Origin: Anaerolineae bacterium
GTDB lineage: Bacteria > Chloroflexota > Anaerolineae > 4572-78 > J111
DNA length: 14,183 bases
Assembly: GCA_020433785.1 (NCBI GenBank)
Contig: JAGRCC010000369.1
Coordinates: forward strand, 1-14,183
Reading direction: 5' to 3'
Part shown: positions 7,040-14,056 of the stretch, one piece after another
Layout of the letters: every line of letters begins with the position of its first letter
How positions within the stretch are numbered: position 1 is the stretch's first letter
Notes under the pieces: model-generated
What the model was told of the DNA's origin: nothing
Database searches by the model: none
The model's input: only the letters and a program-made list of their open reading frames with translations
Program-made: the position numbers and the translations under genes

Positions 7040-7323
7040 TATACGTGTTAACATCAAACGTGTTGACCGGGACGAGTAACTGCCTTGACAGGGTCCAGAG
7101 CGAGGAGATCACCGGCTGAGAGTCTCCTTACCGTTTTATCAGCAGTAAAAACCACCCGCGAGCGTGAATCGGAACAGACGTGACCGTCTTAGTATGAGGA
7201 TCGGCTGACCCCGTTATCGGTTATCAGAGATGGCTGGTTTAAGTGAACCGGCTAATTTGGGTGGAACCGTGAGAGTCCGGTAAACATTAACTCTTGCCCC
7301 AAGGTGGGCAGGAGTTTTTTTAT
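7040..7323 (+). promoter_or_regulatory. T-box riboswitch (threonyl), transcriptional, upstream of thrS
   Basis: This leader lets uncharged tRNA-Thr switch on thrS by preventing early termination. In stem I, CGGG (7068-7071) pairs with CCCG (7155-7158). Above it, the specifier loop has AGTA (7075-7078) on one side and AAAA-ACC-A on the other, closed by ACTGC (7079-7083) pairing with GCAGT (7142-7146). The specifier is ACC (7151-7153), a threonine codon, matching the gene behind it. GGCTGAGAG (7114-7122) resembles the conserved distal loop. Stem III pairs 7232-7239 with 7246-7253. The T-box core GGGTGGAACCG spans 7259-7269. The antiterminator pairs TTGGG (7257-7261) with CCCAA (7298-7302) and AGAGT (7272-7276) with ACTCT (7290-7294). 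The bulge TGGA predicts a tRNA ending in TCCA. Confidence 0.95.
7289..7323 (+). terminator. Regulated terminator of the thrS T-box leader
   Basis: An 11-bp stem pairs 7289-7299 with 7306-7316, with one G-T pair and loop CAAGGT, and is followed by a run of seven T. Its left arm also forms the right arm of the antiterminator, so the two structures are mutually exclusive, as expected for a T-box attenuator. Confidence 0.93.
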
Positions 7324-7332
7324 TTGTATACG

Positions 7333-7360
7333 TTCAGCCCTTAGCTGTCAGCTATCAGCG
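7333..7360 (+). repeat. Heptamer repeat patch (NTCAGCN family) between T-box and thrS
   Basis: Four consecutive 7-base units (TTCAGCC, CTTAGCT, GTCAGCT, ATCAGCG) lie between the attenuator and the thrS ribosome binding site. They match the TTCAGCA/GTCAGCC units of the array at 11838-11970. Confidence 0.55.
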
Positions 7361-7416
7361 ATTTTCTTATCTTCCTGATAGTCGAACGCTTTCATTTATT
7401 ATTATGGAGAACAGTG

Positions 7417-9219
7417 ATGATGCTTGACAAGTTAGAAGAACGTTATGAAGACTCGCAGCTTTATCGCATCCGGCATTCGGCGGCGCACGTGATGGCTCAG
7501 GCCGTAACCGAAATGTTTGAACCCGGTGAAGTTAAGATTGCGATTGGCCCGCCCATCGACGATGGCTTTTACTATGATTTTGACCTGCCGCGCAGCCTGA
7601 CCCCTGAGGATTTAACCGCGATCGAGAAGCGGATGAAGGAGATTATTAAGGGCAAGCATCCGTTCCAAAAGCGTGTGGTCTCGGCTCAGGAAGCTAAAGC
7701 CTTGTTCCAAGCCCAACCTTACAAACTGGAACTGATCGAGGGCCTGGAACAAGGGGGGTTCGATGAATACGGCCAGCCCACCGGCGAAGCGCCCGAAATT
7801 TCGCTCTACACCCAAGATACCTTTACCGACCTGTGTCGAGGGCCGCACGTCGAACATACCGGTCAAATTAACCCGTCCGCTTTAAAACTCATGAAGGTAG
7901 CCGGCGCTTACTGGCGCGGCGATGAAAAACGGCCCCAACTGCAACGCATCTACGGCACGGCTTGGGAGTCAAAAGAGGCGTTGAAGGAATATCTGTGGAA
8001 ACTGGAAGAGGCTCGCAAACGGGATCACCGAATTTTGGGGCGTGAGTTGGATTTATTCAGTATGAATGATGAGGTGGGGCCGGGGCTGATTTTATGGCAT
8101 CCCAAAGGCGGGCTGATCAGAAAATTGATGGAGGATTTCTGGGGCCATCAACACGAGCAAGACGGCTACGATTTTGTGTACACGCCGCACATCGGCAAAT
8201 CGTCGTTGTGGAAAACCAGCGGACACCTGGATTTTTACGCCGAAAATATGTACTCGGCCATCGATATCGAGGGGCAAGAGTATTACTTGAAACCGATGAA
8301 CTGTCCGTTTCACGTCCATATTTTCCGCAGTCAAATTCGGTCGTATCGAGATCTGCCGCTGCGGTTTGCTGAAAAAGGGACGGTCTATCGCTATGAGCGA
8401 AGCGGGGTGCTGCACGGGCTGCTGCGCGTGCGCGGTTTTACTCAGGATGATGCCCATCACTTTTGCCGGCCCGACCAAATGGCTGACGAACTCGATTTTG
8501 TGCTGAACTTTTGCCTTGATATTTTACGCGCGTTCGGCTTAACCGACTTTAAAGCGTATCTTAGCACCCAACCTGAAAAATCGGTGGGCGACCCTGAACA
8601 GTGGCGACTGGCGGAGGCCGGACTTGAAGAAGTACTGAAACGGGCTAACTTATCCTACCGGATCGATCAAGGCGGTGGGGCGTTTTATGGCCCCAAAATC
8701 GATCTGATTGTGCAAGATGGGCTGGGCCGGGAGTGGCAGATTTCAACCATTCAATTCGACTTCAACCTGCCGGAGCGGTTTGATATCTCTTACGTGGGTG
8801 AAGACGGCGTTCACCACCGGCCGTTGATGCTGCATCGCGCACTGCTGGGCAGTATGGAACGCTTTTTCGGCATCCTCATTGAACATTACGGCGGCGCCTT
8901 CCCGGTCTGGCTGGCTCCCCAACAAATCCTGGTCTTACCCATCGCCGACCGGCACAACGCCTACGCCGACCAGGTGGTCCAACAGCTCAAAAACGCCGGT
9001 TTCCGCGCCGAGGTCGATCCATCGAGTGACCGTATTTCCAAAAAAATCCGGCAGGCTCAGCAGCAAAAAATCCCGTATATGCTGATTGTGGGCGACCGGG
9101 AGGCCGAACATCAAACCGTCTCCGTTCGGCTCCGCACCGAGGAGGATTTAGGCTCGATGACGGTGCCCGATCTCATCTCTCGAATACAGACCGTGATTGA
9201 GGCCAAAGATGGGCTGTAA
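7417..9219 (+). CDS. thrS: Threonyl-tRNA synthetase lacking the N-terminal TGS domain
   Basis: The protein has 600 residues and charges tRNA-Thr with threonine. It begins almost directly with the editing domain (His20-Ser-Ala-Ala-His24; later DLCRGPHVEHT), which clears mischarged serine. The roughly 60-residue TGS domain that normally precedes it is absent, and the leader has no in-frame coding that could supply it. The class II catalytic core follows from about residue 205. Zinc ligands are recognisable as Cys296 (MNCPFHV), His347 (DDAHH) and His473 (MLHRALLGSMERF). Motif 2 is in VYRYERSG. The C-terminal anticodon-binding domain starts near residue 500 (APQQILVLPIADRH). Three start codons are adjacent (GTG 7414, ATG 7417, ATG 7420); GGAG at 7406-7409 gives 7 bases to the middle one, which I chose. 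Expression is controlled by the T-box just upstream. No infC follows. Confidence 0.97.
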   Translation: MMLDKLEERYEDSQLYRIRHSAAHVMAQAVTEMFEPGEVKIAIGPPIDDGFYYDFDLPRSLTPEDLTAIEKRMKEIIKGKHPFQKRVVSAQEAKALFQAQPYKLELIEGLEQGGFDEYGQPTGEAPEISLYTQDTFTDLCRGPHVEHTGQINPSALKLMKVAGAYWRGDEKRPQLQRIYGTAWESKEALKEYLWKLEEARKRDHRILGRELDLFSMNDEVGPGLILWHPKGGLIRKLMEDFWGHQHEQDGYDFVYTPHIGKSSLWKTSGHLDFYAENMYSAIDIEGQEYYLKPMNCPFHVHIFRSQIRSYRDLPLRFAEKGTVYRYERSGVLHGLLRVRGFTQDDAHHFCRPDQMADELDFVLNFCLDILRAFGLTDFKAYLSTQPEKSVGDPEQWRLAEAGLEEVLKRANLSYRIDQGGGAFYGPKIDLIVQDGLGREWQISTIQFDFNLPERFDISYVGEDGVHHRPLMLHRALLGSMERFFGILIEHYGGAFPVWLAPQQILVLPIADRHNAYADQVVQQLKNAGFRAEVDPSSDRISKKIRQAQQQKIPYMLIVGDREAEHQTVSVRLRTEEDLGSMTVPDLISRIQTVIEAKDGL

Positions 9220-9351
9220 TACATCAACATTTGGGTTGATTTGATTCTTGAATTTCTTAACTGTTTACGGCCGCACCACTAAAGCGGTTACTACCAACCA
9301 GATGGACTGGTCAACCGGTCAGCCAAAAGACTAACCAGGCAGTCAGTGAAT

Positions 9352-9393
9352 AATCTCTCCGCATGGCGGGCGCGTGCGGAGAGATTTTGTTTT
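9352..9393 (+). terminator. Strong intrinsic terminator after thrS
   Basis: An 11-bp perfect stem, AATCTCTCCGC (9352-9362) with GCGGAGAGATT (9376-9386), can extend inward by one A-T pair. It is followed by TTTTGTTTT. It lies 132 bases past the thrS stop and about 50 bases before the HEAT-repeat start, so it should separate the two units. The 130 bases before it hold only CCAACC/CCGGTCAG-like short repeats. Confidence 0.88.
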
Positions 9394-9441
9394 AAACTAA
9401 AGGCACCGAAATGCTATCAGGTTTATATTTGGGAGGTAAGA

Positions 9442-9969
9442 ATGCCTCAGGCGACAATGAATAAAGATATCCACGCCTTGATGATCGATTTAGACGACAA
9501 AGATATTAAGGTCCGGCAGCGCGCCCGGCAAACGTTGACCGCCATCGGTCCACCAGCCGTTCCGCAGCTCATAAACGCGTTGTACGACCCGCGCGATCAA
9601 ATCCGATGGCAATCGGCTTTGATTTTAGGCCATATTGGCGATGGCGCCGCCGCCCCGGCCCTGGTCAAAATTTTAGAAGACGAAGCGCTTGAGGTTCGCT
9701 GGCGAGCGGCCGAAAGCCTGGCCGAACTAGAATGCCAGGCGCTGGTACCGCTGCTGCGCGCTCTAATCCACCATCCCGAATCGCCCTGGCTGCGAGAAGG
9801 CGCGCATCACGCCCTGCGTATCTTAATCATCAAGTCGGATCTCGGCGAGCTGATTAAGCCTATCCTCAAAGCTTTTGATGCCATTGAACCGACTATCACC
9901 ATCCCCATCGCCGCCGCAACGGCCCTGCAAAAATTAAACCAACGTGACGCGCAGAATGTAAAATATTAA
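9442..9969 (+). CDS. Small HEAT-repeat protein
   Basis: The protein has 175 residues from the ATG at 9442, which has a strong GGGAGG 5 bases upstream. An in-frame GTG at 9346 would place the thrS terminator inside the gene and is rejected. The sequence is a run of helical pairs of about 30-35 residues with the HEAT/PBS-lyase-type pattern. Examples are DIKVRQRARQTLTAIGPPAVPQLINAL, QIRWQSALILGHIGDGAAAPALVKIL and ALEVRWRAAESLAELECQALVPLLRAL, then one or two degenerate repeats. Such repeats form a curved solenoid for binding proteins or pigments. Nothing here shows an enzyme, and the partner is unknown. There is no signal peptide. It ends 29 bases from the convergent SDR gene. Confidence 0.85.
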   Translation: MPQATMNKDIHALMIDLDDKDIKVRQRARQTLTAIGPPAVPQLINALYDPRDQIRWQSALILGHIGDGAAAPALVKILEDEALEVRWRAAESLAELECQALVPLLRALIHHPESPWLREGAHHALRILIIKSDLGELIKPILKAFDAIEPTITIPIAAATALQKLNQRDAQNVKY

Positions 9970-9998
9970 GAATATCCACTGCTTGCCAATTTTGATTT

Positions 9999-10907
9999 CT
10001 ATCTCAATAAATTTTCCAAAGCGGCGTCTAACTGCGGATATTTAAATGGATAACCCAGCCGCTGTAACGCCGCCGGTACCACTTTTTGTCCTTCGAGCAC
10101 CACGTCTGATAGTTCGCCAACCATCAGCTTCACCGCCAGGCCGGGGGCGGGCATCATCGCCGGTCGGTGTAACACCCGGCCAATGGCCTGGGCCAATTCT
10201 TTATTACGCACAGGCTGGGGCGCGGTCATGTTCACCGGACCGCAAGCCGCTTCGGTTTCGATCAGAAACTTAATGGCCTCAACCTCATCGGCATAGTGGA
10301 TCCACGACAGCCACTGGCGGCCGCTGCCCAGCGGGCCGCCGATAAAGAATCGAACGGGCATAGCCAGCTTGGGCAGTGCCCCCTCGTCCGGATCGAGTAC
10401 AGCGCCGGTGCGGATGATGACTCGCCGGACGCCCATCGCCTCAACGGGAGCGGTAGCCGCTTCCCATTGAATACACACCTCGGCTAAGAAGTCGTTGCCG
10501 GGGCCATCCGCCTCGGTAAACGCTTTTTCTTTATCCATGCCATAGTAATTAACGCCCGAAGCCTGAATGAGAACCGGGGGTTTTTGGTTAACCGACTCGA
10601 ATGCCTCCACCACGGCCTGTCCGGCGTTGACCCGGCTGTCGAGAATGACTTTCTTGCGCTCAGCCGTCCAACGCCCTTCGGCTATGCCGGCCCCGGCCAG
10701 ATTGACCACGGCATCGACCGCTTCCAAATGATTGCCCCAACCTTTTGCCGTTTTACCGTCCCACTGCAAAAACGTCACCTTAGCCGGCAGCCGGGCCGGT
10801 TTGAGCGTCTTGCGGCTTAGAATGGTGACGTCATGGCCCTCCTTAAGTAATAGATCGGTCAAGTGATGGCCGATAGCCCCTGTTCCGCCCGTTATTAGCA
10901 CGCGCAT
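9999..10907 (-). CDS. TIGR01777-type NAD(P)-dependent epimerase-like SDR protein (YfcH-like)
   Basis: The protein has 302 residues, matching the family's usual 295-305. The N-terminal Rossmann motif GGTGAIG (7-13) binds NAD(P). The central VDAVVNLAGAGIAEGRWTAERKKVILDSRV segment and QASGVNYYG are family hallmarks. The C-terminal part (from about residue 250, ending in LQRLGYPFKYPQLDAALENLL) is the DUF1731 domain typical of this group. It is an extended SDR related to sugar nucleotide epimerases, but the substrate of TIGR01777 proteins is not known. In plants a related protein (GC1/SulA) is linked to plastid division. The ATG at 10907 has AGGAG 8 bases upstream. The gene is convergent with the HEAT-repeat gene, and its leader contains a heptamer-repeat hairpin (10937-10984). 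Confidence 0.93.
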   Translation of the reverse strand: MRVLITGGTGAIGHHLTDLLLKEGHDVTILSRKTLKPARLPAKVTFLQWDGKTAKGWGNHLEAVDAVVNLAGAGIAEGRWTAERKKVILDSRVNAGQAVVEAFESVNQKPPVLIQASGVNYYGMDKEKAFTEADGPGNDFLAEVCIQWEAATAPVEAMGVRRVIIRTGAVLDPDEGALPKLAMPVRFFIGGPLGSGRQWLSWIHYADEVEAIKFLIETEAACGPVNMTAPQPVRNKELAQAIGRVLHRPAMMPAPGLAVKLMVGELSDVVLEGQKVVPAALQRLGYPFKYPQLDAALENLLR

Positions 10908-10928
10908 TAATGTTTCTCCTTTAAGGTC

Positions 10929-10985
10929 GGTAATTGGTAAATAGTAATTGGTTATTCAATCTCTAATTACCAATTACCATTTACT
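10929..10985. repeat. Heptamer repeats forming a long hairpin in the SDR gene leader
   Basis: Four units (GGTAATT, GGTAAAT, AGTAATT, GGTTATT; 10929-10956) face three inverted units (AATTACC, AATTACC, ATTTACT; 10965-10985). Pairing 10937-10956 with 10965-10984 matches 18 of 20 positions around an 8-base loop. The rest of the spacer (10986-11128) holds the promoter of the next gene and otherwise nothing I recognise. Confidence 0.85.
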
Positions 10986-11091
10986 GCCTTCTGACATAGA
11001 GACGTTATTAAATTCCTATTTGTAAGAATGATAGGCCCCTAACTATTTTTCCTCAATCCGCTTAAAACAGAATGAGACGCACCCTCTCAAT

Positions 11092-11128
11092 TTATCAATC
11101 ATCGTTTGTAATGGTATGATAGCCCGCT
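11092..11128 (+). promoter_or_regulatory. Promoter abutting the membrane-protein start codon
   Basis: TTATCA (11092-11097), a 17-base spacer and TATGAT (11115-11120) are followed only 8 bases later by the ATG at 11129. No Shine-Dalgarno sequence is visible between them. The expected transcript start falls at or next to the A of the ATG, suggesting a leaderless mRNA. Confidence 0.5.
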
Positions 11129-14056
11129 ATGAGTAAAAATTTACGTATCCATTTGATAGCGATAGCCCTATACACCGGGCTGACGCTGGGCCTAACCTGG
11201 CCAATCGCGGCTCACATTGCCACCTACATTCCTGGGGAAGCCACCTGGGCTTTTGATGAATCGACCTTTATCTGGAATATGTGGTGGTTTAAGTTCAGCC
11301 TGCTTAACCTCACCCAATCTCCCTTGACCTCAAACTACACTTTCTTCCCTCTCGGCATTCATTTGACCACCTACACCTTCAACCTATTCAACGCCGCCTT
11401 CGGCCTGCCTCTCCAACTGTCGACATCGCTCCCTTTAGCCAGCAACCTAACCTTATTCTTCGCCTACATTTCCAGCGCCTACGGTACCTTCCTTCTCCTC
11501 ACCTATCTCCTCACCCGCTCCTCCCCAACCCCTTCATCTCCCCCTACCAATTACCAATTATCAATTATCAATTATCAATTGCCTTACCTGGCTGCTTTCG
11601 TCGCCGGAGCCATTTATGCCTTTTCGGCCAGCCGGATGATGTATATTGCCCTCGGCCACTATAATTTTGTCACCATCCAATGGTTCCCCTATTACACTCT
11701 GTTTTTACTTAAAACCCTTCACCAGGGAACCTTCAAAAATGCCTTTCTCGCTGCTCTGTTTGGTGCTTTCTGCCTCTACGCGGAACTGACGTTCAGTGTT
11801 TTTCTGTTGTTTATCACCATAATTGTATTTTTGAGTAGTCAGGGGTCAGGGGTCAGGGGTCGGCGGACGGCAGTCGGTAGTCAGTATTCGGTCGTCGGTA
11901 GTCAGCCGCCAGCCGCCAGCCGTCAGCCGTCAGCATTCAGCATTCAGCATTCAGCATTCATCATTCGGCAGGCGCTCAGGCTAGCCCTCATCGGCGCGAT
12001 CACGTTTGCCCTGACTGCTCCCTTCATTCTAACCGTGCTGCCCGACTTTCTCGATCCGGCTTACAGCGAACCGGGCTGGGGGGAAGGGCTAAAACTCAGC
12101 GCCGATTTGGCCGGATTGGTTACGCTGACCCCGCTGCACCCGCTGGCCGGGGTCGATTGGGTCACGGAATTACGTGCCGTCATCGAAGGGACCAGCCGAT
12201 TTAGTGACGCAAATACCTTGTTCTTAGGATACGGTATTTTGGCCATGGCGGCTATCGGCTATTTGATTTGGCGACGGGTTGCCGGCGTATGGCTCTGGAG
12301 CGCCATCATCTTTACGATCCTTAGCTTAGGCCCATTACTGACCATCAACGGTCAAAACCGCTTCAACCTCGACGGCTTGGAGGTCACCTTCCCGCTCCCC
12401 TTTGCCCTGCTGCACTATATCCCGATCCTCAACGCCAATCGCGTCCCTAATCGCTTTGGCATTCCCTTAACCTTGGCTCTAGCCGTCCTCGTCGGTTACG
12501 CTATCTTCTGGCTTCTCCAAAAAACCATCCGACACCGCACCCCATCAACCGTCCCATCATCTCCCCAACAACCTACCCAACCATCCCCTTCCCCAACCAA
12601 CTATCCACCAACCTACTCTCTTCTCGCCTTCGCCTTAACCCTTGTCTTTCTTGTCATTCTCCTATTCGATCAATACAGCGTGCCTCTCCCCTTAACCGAT
12701 GCGCGTATTCCCAGCGTGTACCGGCAAATCGGCGCGGAGCCGGACAGTTTCACGGTGATGCAACTCCCGCTCGGCTGGCGGAACAGCTACGGTACGTTAG
12801 GCGCGGAGCGAACCCAACTGCAATATTACCAATCGGCTCACTTACGGCCGATGCTCGGCGGTAACACCTCGCGTAACCCCAGTTTCAAGTTCGACTACTA
12901 CGCCAACATTCCCCTGTTTGCCGCCATCACCGAGGCTGAACTGTATCGCCCCGTTGACGAGACCACCCTGGCCCGGGCCAGACAACAGGCCGCTGATCTT
13001 ATGACGCTCTACAACATCAAATACCTGGTCATTCACGACCCGATTCCCTTCCGCAAACCGTATGAAGACACCTATTTGGCTACCCGCAAGCTAACCCTCG
13101 ATCTCATTCCCCACCAGGCCGAACCGGTGTACGAGTCGCCCGGCGTTCAAGCCTTCGCCGTGGAACAGGCCGCCATTCCTAACCCGTTGGTCATCGATTT
13201 CGGCGATTGGACCGGCGATCCGTATCGCGGTGAAGGCTGGGCCGGCAACGAAACCGTTTTTGGCGCGACCGCCAACTGGGCCGCCGCCAACCAGGCCGAA
13301 ATCTTTTTCCCCGTCCGCGGCGGTGGCGATCGCCAATTATCGCTGCAAATCGCGCCCTTTGTTTATCCCAACGCCCCGGCTCAGCAGGTTGAGGTTAGAC
13401 TCAACGACCATGTGTTGAATACTTTCCCGCTGCAAGAAAACTGGCAAGCTATCGAGATGGTGCTGCCCGAAACTCAGTTAGTCACTGGCCTTAACCGGCT
13501 AACGCTCCACTTTGCCCACACGGCCCAACCCCGCGAGGTGCTGCCCGGCAGCCGGGCTATTGGCCAGACCGGGTTGGAAACGCCGATTGATCTGGAGGTC
13601 AACAGTGGTGCTGATTTTGCCTTCATCACCGCCGGGTTTGGCGATCAGGCTGTCGATGCGTCGGCCCACCGGCGGGGGATCAACGTGGCGGTGCTCGATC
13701 CGCAGTCGGGGGCGGTGTTGGCCATGCGCGGCTTCGATACCGCTGCCAATGCGTTCGAGGCGGCCGCGCTGGCCGACTTCATCGCCGATATTCCGGCCGG
13801 GCAGATCGTCATTTTCGCCAGTCAGGGTCTCGATGCGCTGGCTTACGTTTCCACCGACACCCTCGAGGCCCTTCAATCCACCGGTCTGGCGGTCGATACC
13901 CTCGCGGCGCCCTTCTCCGCCATCGGCGTTAAGGGCGCCGCCGGCGGAAGCGCGCTGCAAGCCCAAGGTGAAGGCGCTGCTTACCTTCGGCTCGGCCTGA
14001 GTCCCGATACCCGGTCACTGGCAGCGGCGATAGATACGATTACGATAACCCAATAA
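11129..14056 (+). CDS. GT-C-like polytopic membrane protein with C-terminal ILEI/FAM3-like domain
   Basis: The protein has 975 residues. The N-terminal half (about 1-520) has roughly ten hydrophobic segments. A first extracytoplasmic loop carries an acidic pair in ATWAFDESTF (Asp43, Glu44), the placement seen in GT-C glycosyltransferases that use lipid-linked sugars. I cannot name a family, so transferase activity is inference. Three low-complexity loops (about residues 130-151, 237-281 and 468-495) coincide with DNA repeats or a Pro/Ser/Thr-rich tract. After the last helix (about 500-520) comes an extracytoplasmic region. It includes a beta-rich stretch near 725-825 and then an ILEI/FAM3-like domain at about 825-970 (ADFAFITAGFGD, RRGINVAVLDPQSGAVL, then FIADIPAGQIVIFASQG). 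In animals this fold occurs in FAM3 cytokines and the sugar-binding stem of POMGNT1. A surface polysaccharide or glycoprotein role is plausible. It seems to be a single-gene unit. Confidence 0.85.
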   Translation: MSKNLRIHLIAIALYTGLTLGLTWPIAAHIATYIPGEATWAFDESTFIWNMWWFKFSLLNLTQSPLTSNYTFFPLGIHLTTYTFNLFNAAFGLPLQLSTSLPLASNLTLFFAYISSAYGTFLLLTYLLTRSSPTPSSPPTNYQLSIINYQLPYLAAFVAGAIYAFSASRMMYIALGHYNFVTIQWFPYYTLFLLKTLHQGTFKNAFLAALFGAFCLYAELTFSVFLLFITIIVFLSSQGSGVRGRRTAVGSQYSVVGSQPPAASRQPSAFSIQHSAFIIRQALRLALIGAITFALTAPFILTVLPDFLDPAYSEPGWGEGLKLSADLAGLVTLTPLHPLAGVDWVTELRAVIEGTSRFSDANTLFLGYGILAMAAIGYLIWRRVAGVWLWSAIIFTILSLGPLLTINGQNRFNLDGLEVTFPLPFALLHYIPILNANRVPNRFGIPLTLALAVLVGYAIFWLLQKTIRHRTPSTVPSSPQQPTQPSPSPTNYPPTYSLLAFALTLVFLVILLFDQYSVPLPLTDARIPSVYRQIGAEPDSFTVMQLPLGWRNSYGTLGAERTQLQYYQSAHLRPMLGGNTSRNPSFKFDYYANIPLFAAITEAELYRPVDETTLARARQQAADLMTLYNIKYLVIHDPIPFRKPYEDTYLATRKLTLDLIPHQAEPVYESPGVQAFAVEQAAIPNPLVIDFGDWTGDPYRGEGWAGNETVFGATANWAAANQAEIFFPVRGGGDRQLSLQIAPFVYPNAPAQQVEVRLNDHVLNTFPLQENWQAIEMVLPETQLVTGLNRLTLHFAHTAQPREVLPGSRAIGQTGLETPIDLEVNSGADFAFITAGFGDQAVDASAHRRGINVAVLDPQSGAVLAMRGFDTAANAFEAAALADFIADIPAGQIVIFASQGLDALAYVSTDTLEALQSTGLAVDTLAAPFSAIGVKGAAGGSALQAQGEGAAYLRLGLSPDTRSLAAAIDTITITQ
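11546..11580 (+). repeat. Five tandem heptamers inside the membrane-protein gene
   Basis: Five exact-length units (ACCAATT twice, ATCAATT three times) encode part of the TNYQLSIINYQL stretch (residues about 140-151), just before a membrane helix. The unit is the same heptamer, in another phase, as AATTACC in the spacer at 10965-10978. Confidence 0.9.
11838..11970 (+). repeat. Nineteen heptamers in unbroken register inside the membrane-protein gene
   Basis: From 11838 every 7-base step is a related unit: GTCAGGG three times, GTCGGCG, GACGGCA, GTCGGTA, GTCAGTA, TTCGGTC, GTCGGTA, GTCAGCC, GCCAGCC twice, GTCAGCC, GTCAGCA, TTCAGCA three times, TTCATCA and TTCGGCA. The array encodes residues about 237-281, a Ser/Gln/Arg-rich loop between two membrane helices, and leaves the reading frame open. 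Confidence 0.95.

Noticed and set aside
8092..8478. 128-residue minus-strand frame within thrS
   Set aside because: It is antisense to the conserved catalytic core of threonyl-tRNA synthetase, with no independent start signals.
9220..9351. A second T-box or other riboswitch before the HEAT-repeat gene
   Set aside because: There is a strong terminator but no T-box core, specifier loop or competing antiterminator; it reads as an ordinary end-of-unit terminator.
9346..9441. N-terminal extension of the HEAT-repeat protein to a GTG at 9346
   Set aside because: The extension would be encoded by the thrS terminator hairpin, and the ATG at 9442 has a near-perfect ribosome binding site.
13499..14000. 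Frames of 155 residues (-) and 162 residues (+) in the 3' end of the membrane-protein gene
   Set aside because: They are arginine- or glycine-rich shadows of the ILEI-like domain coding sequence, with no start signals.
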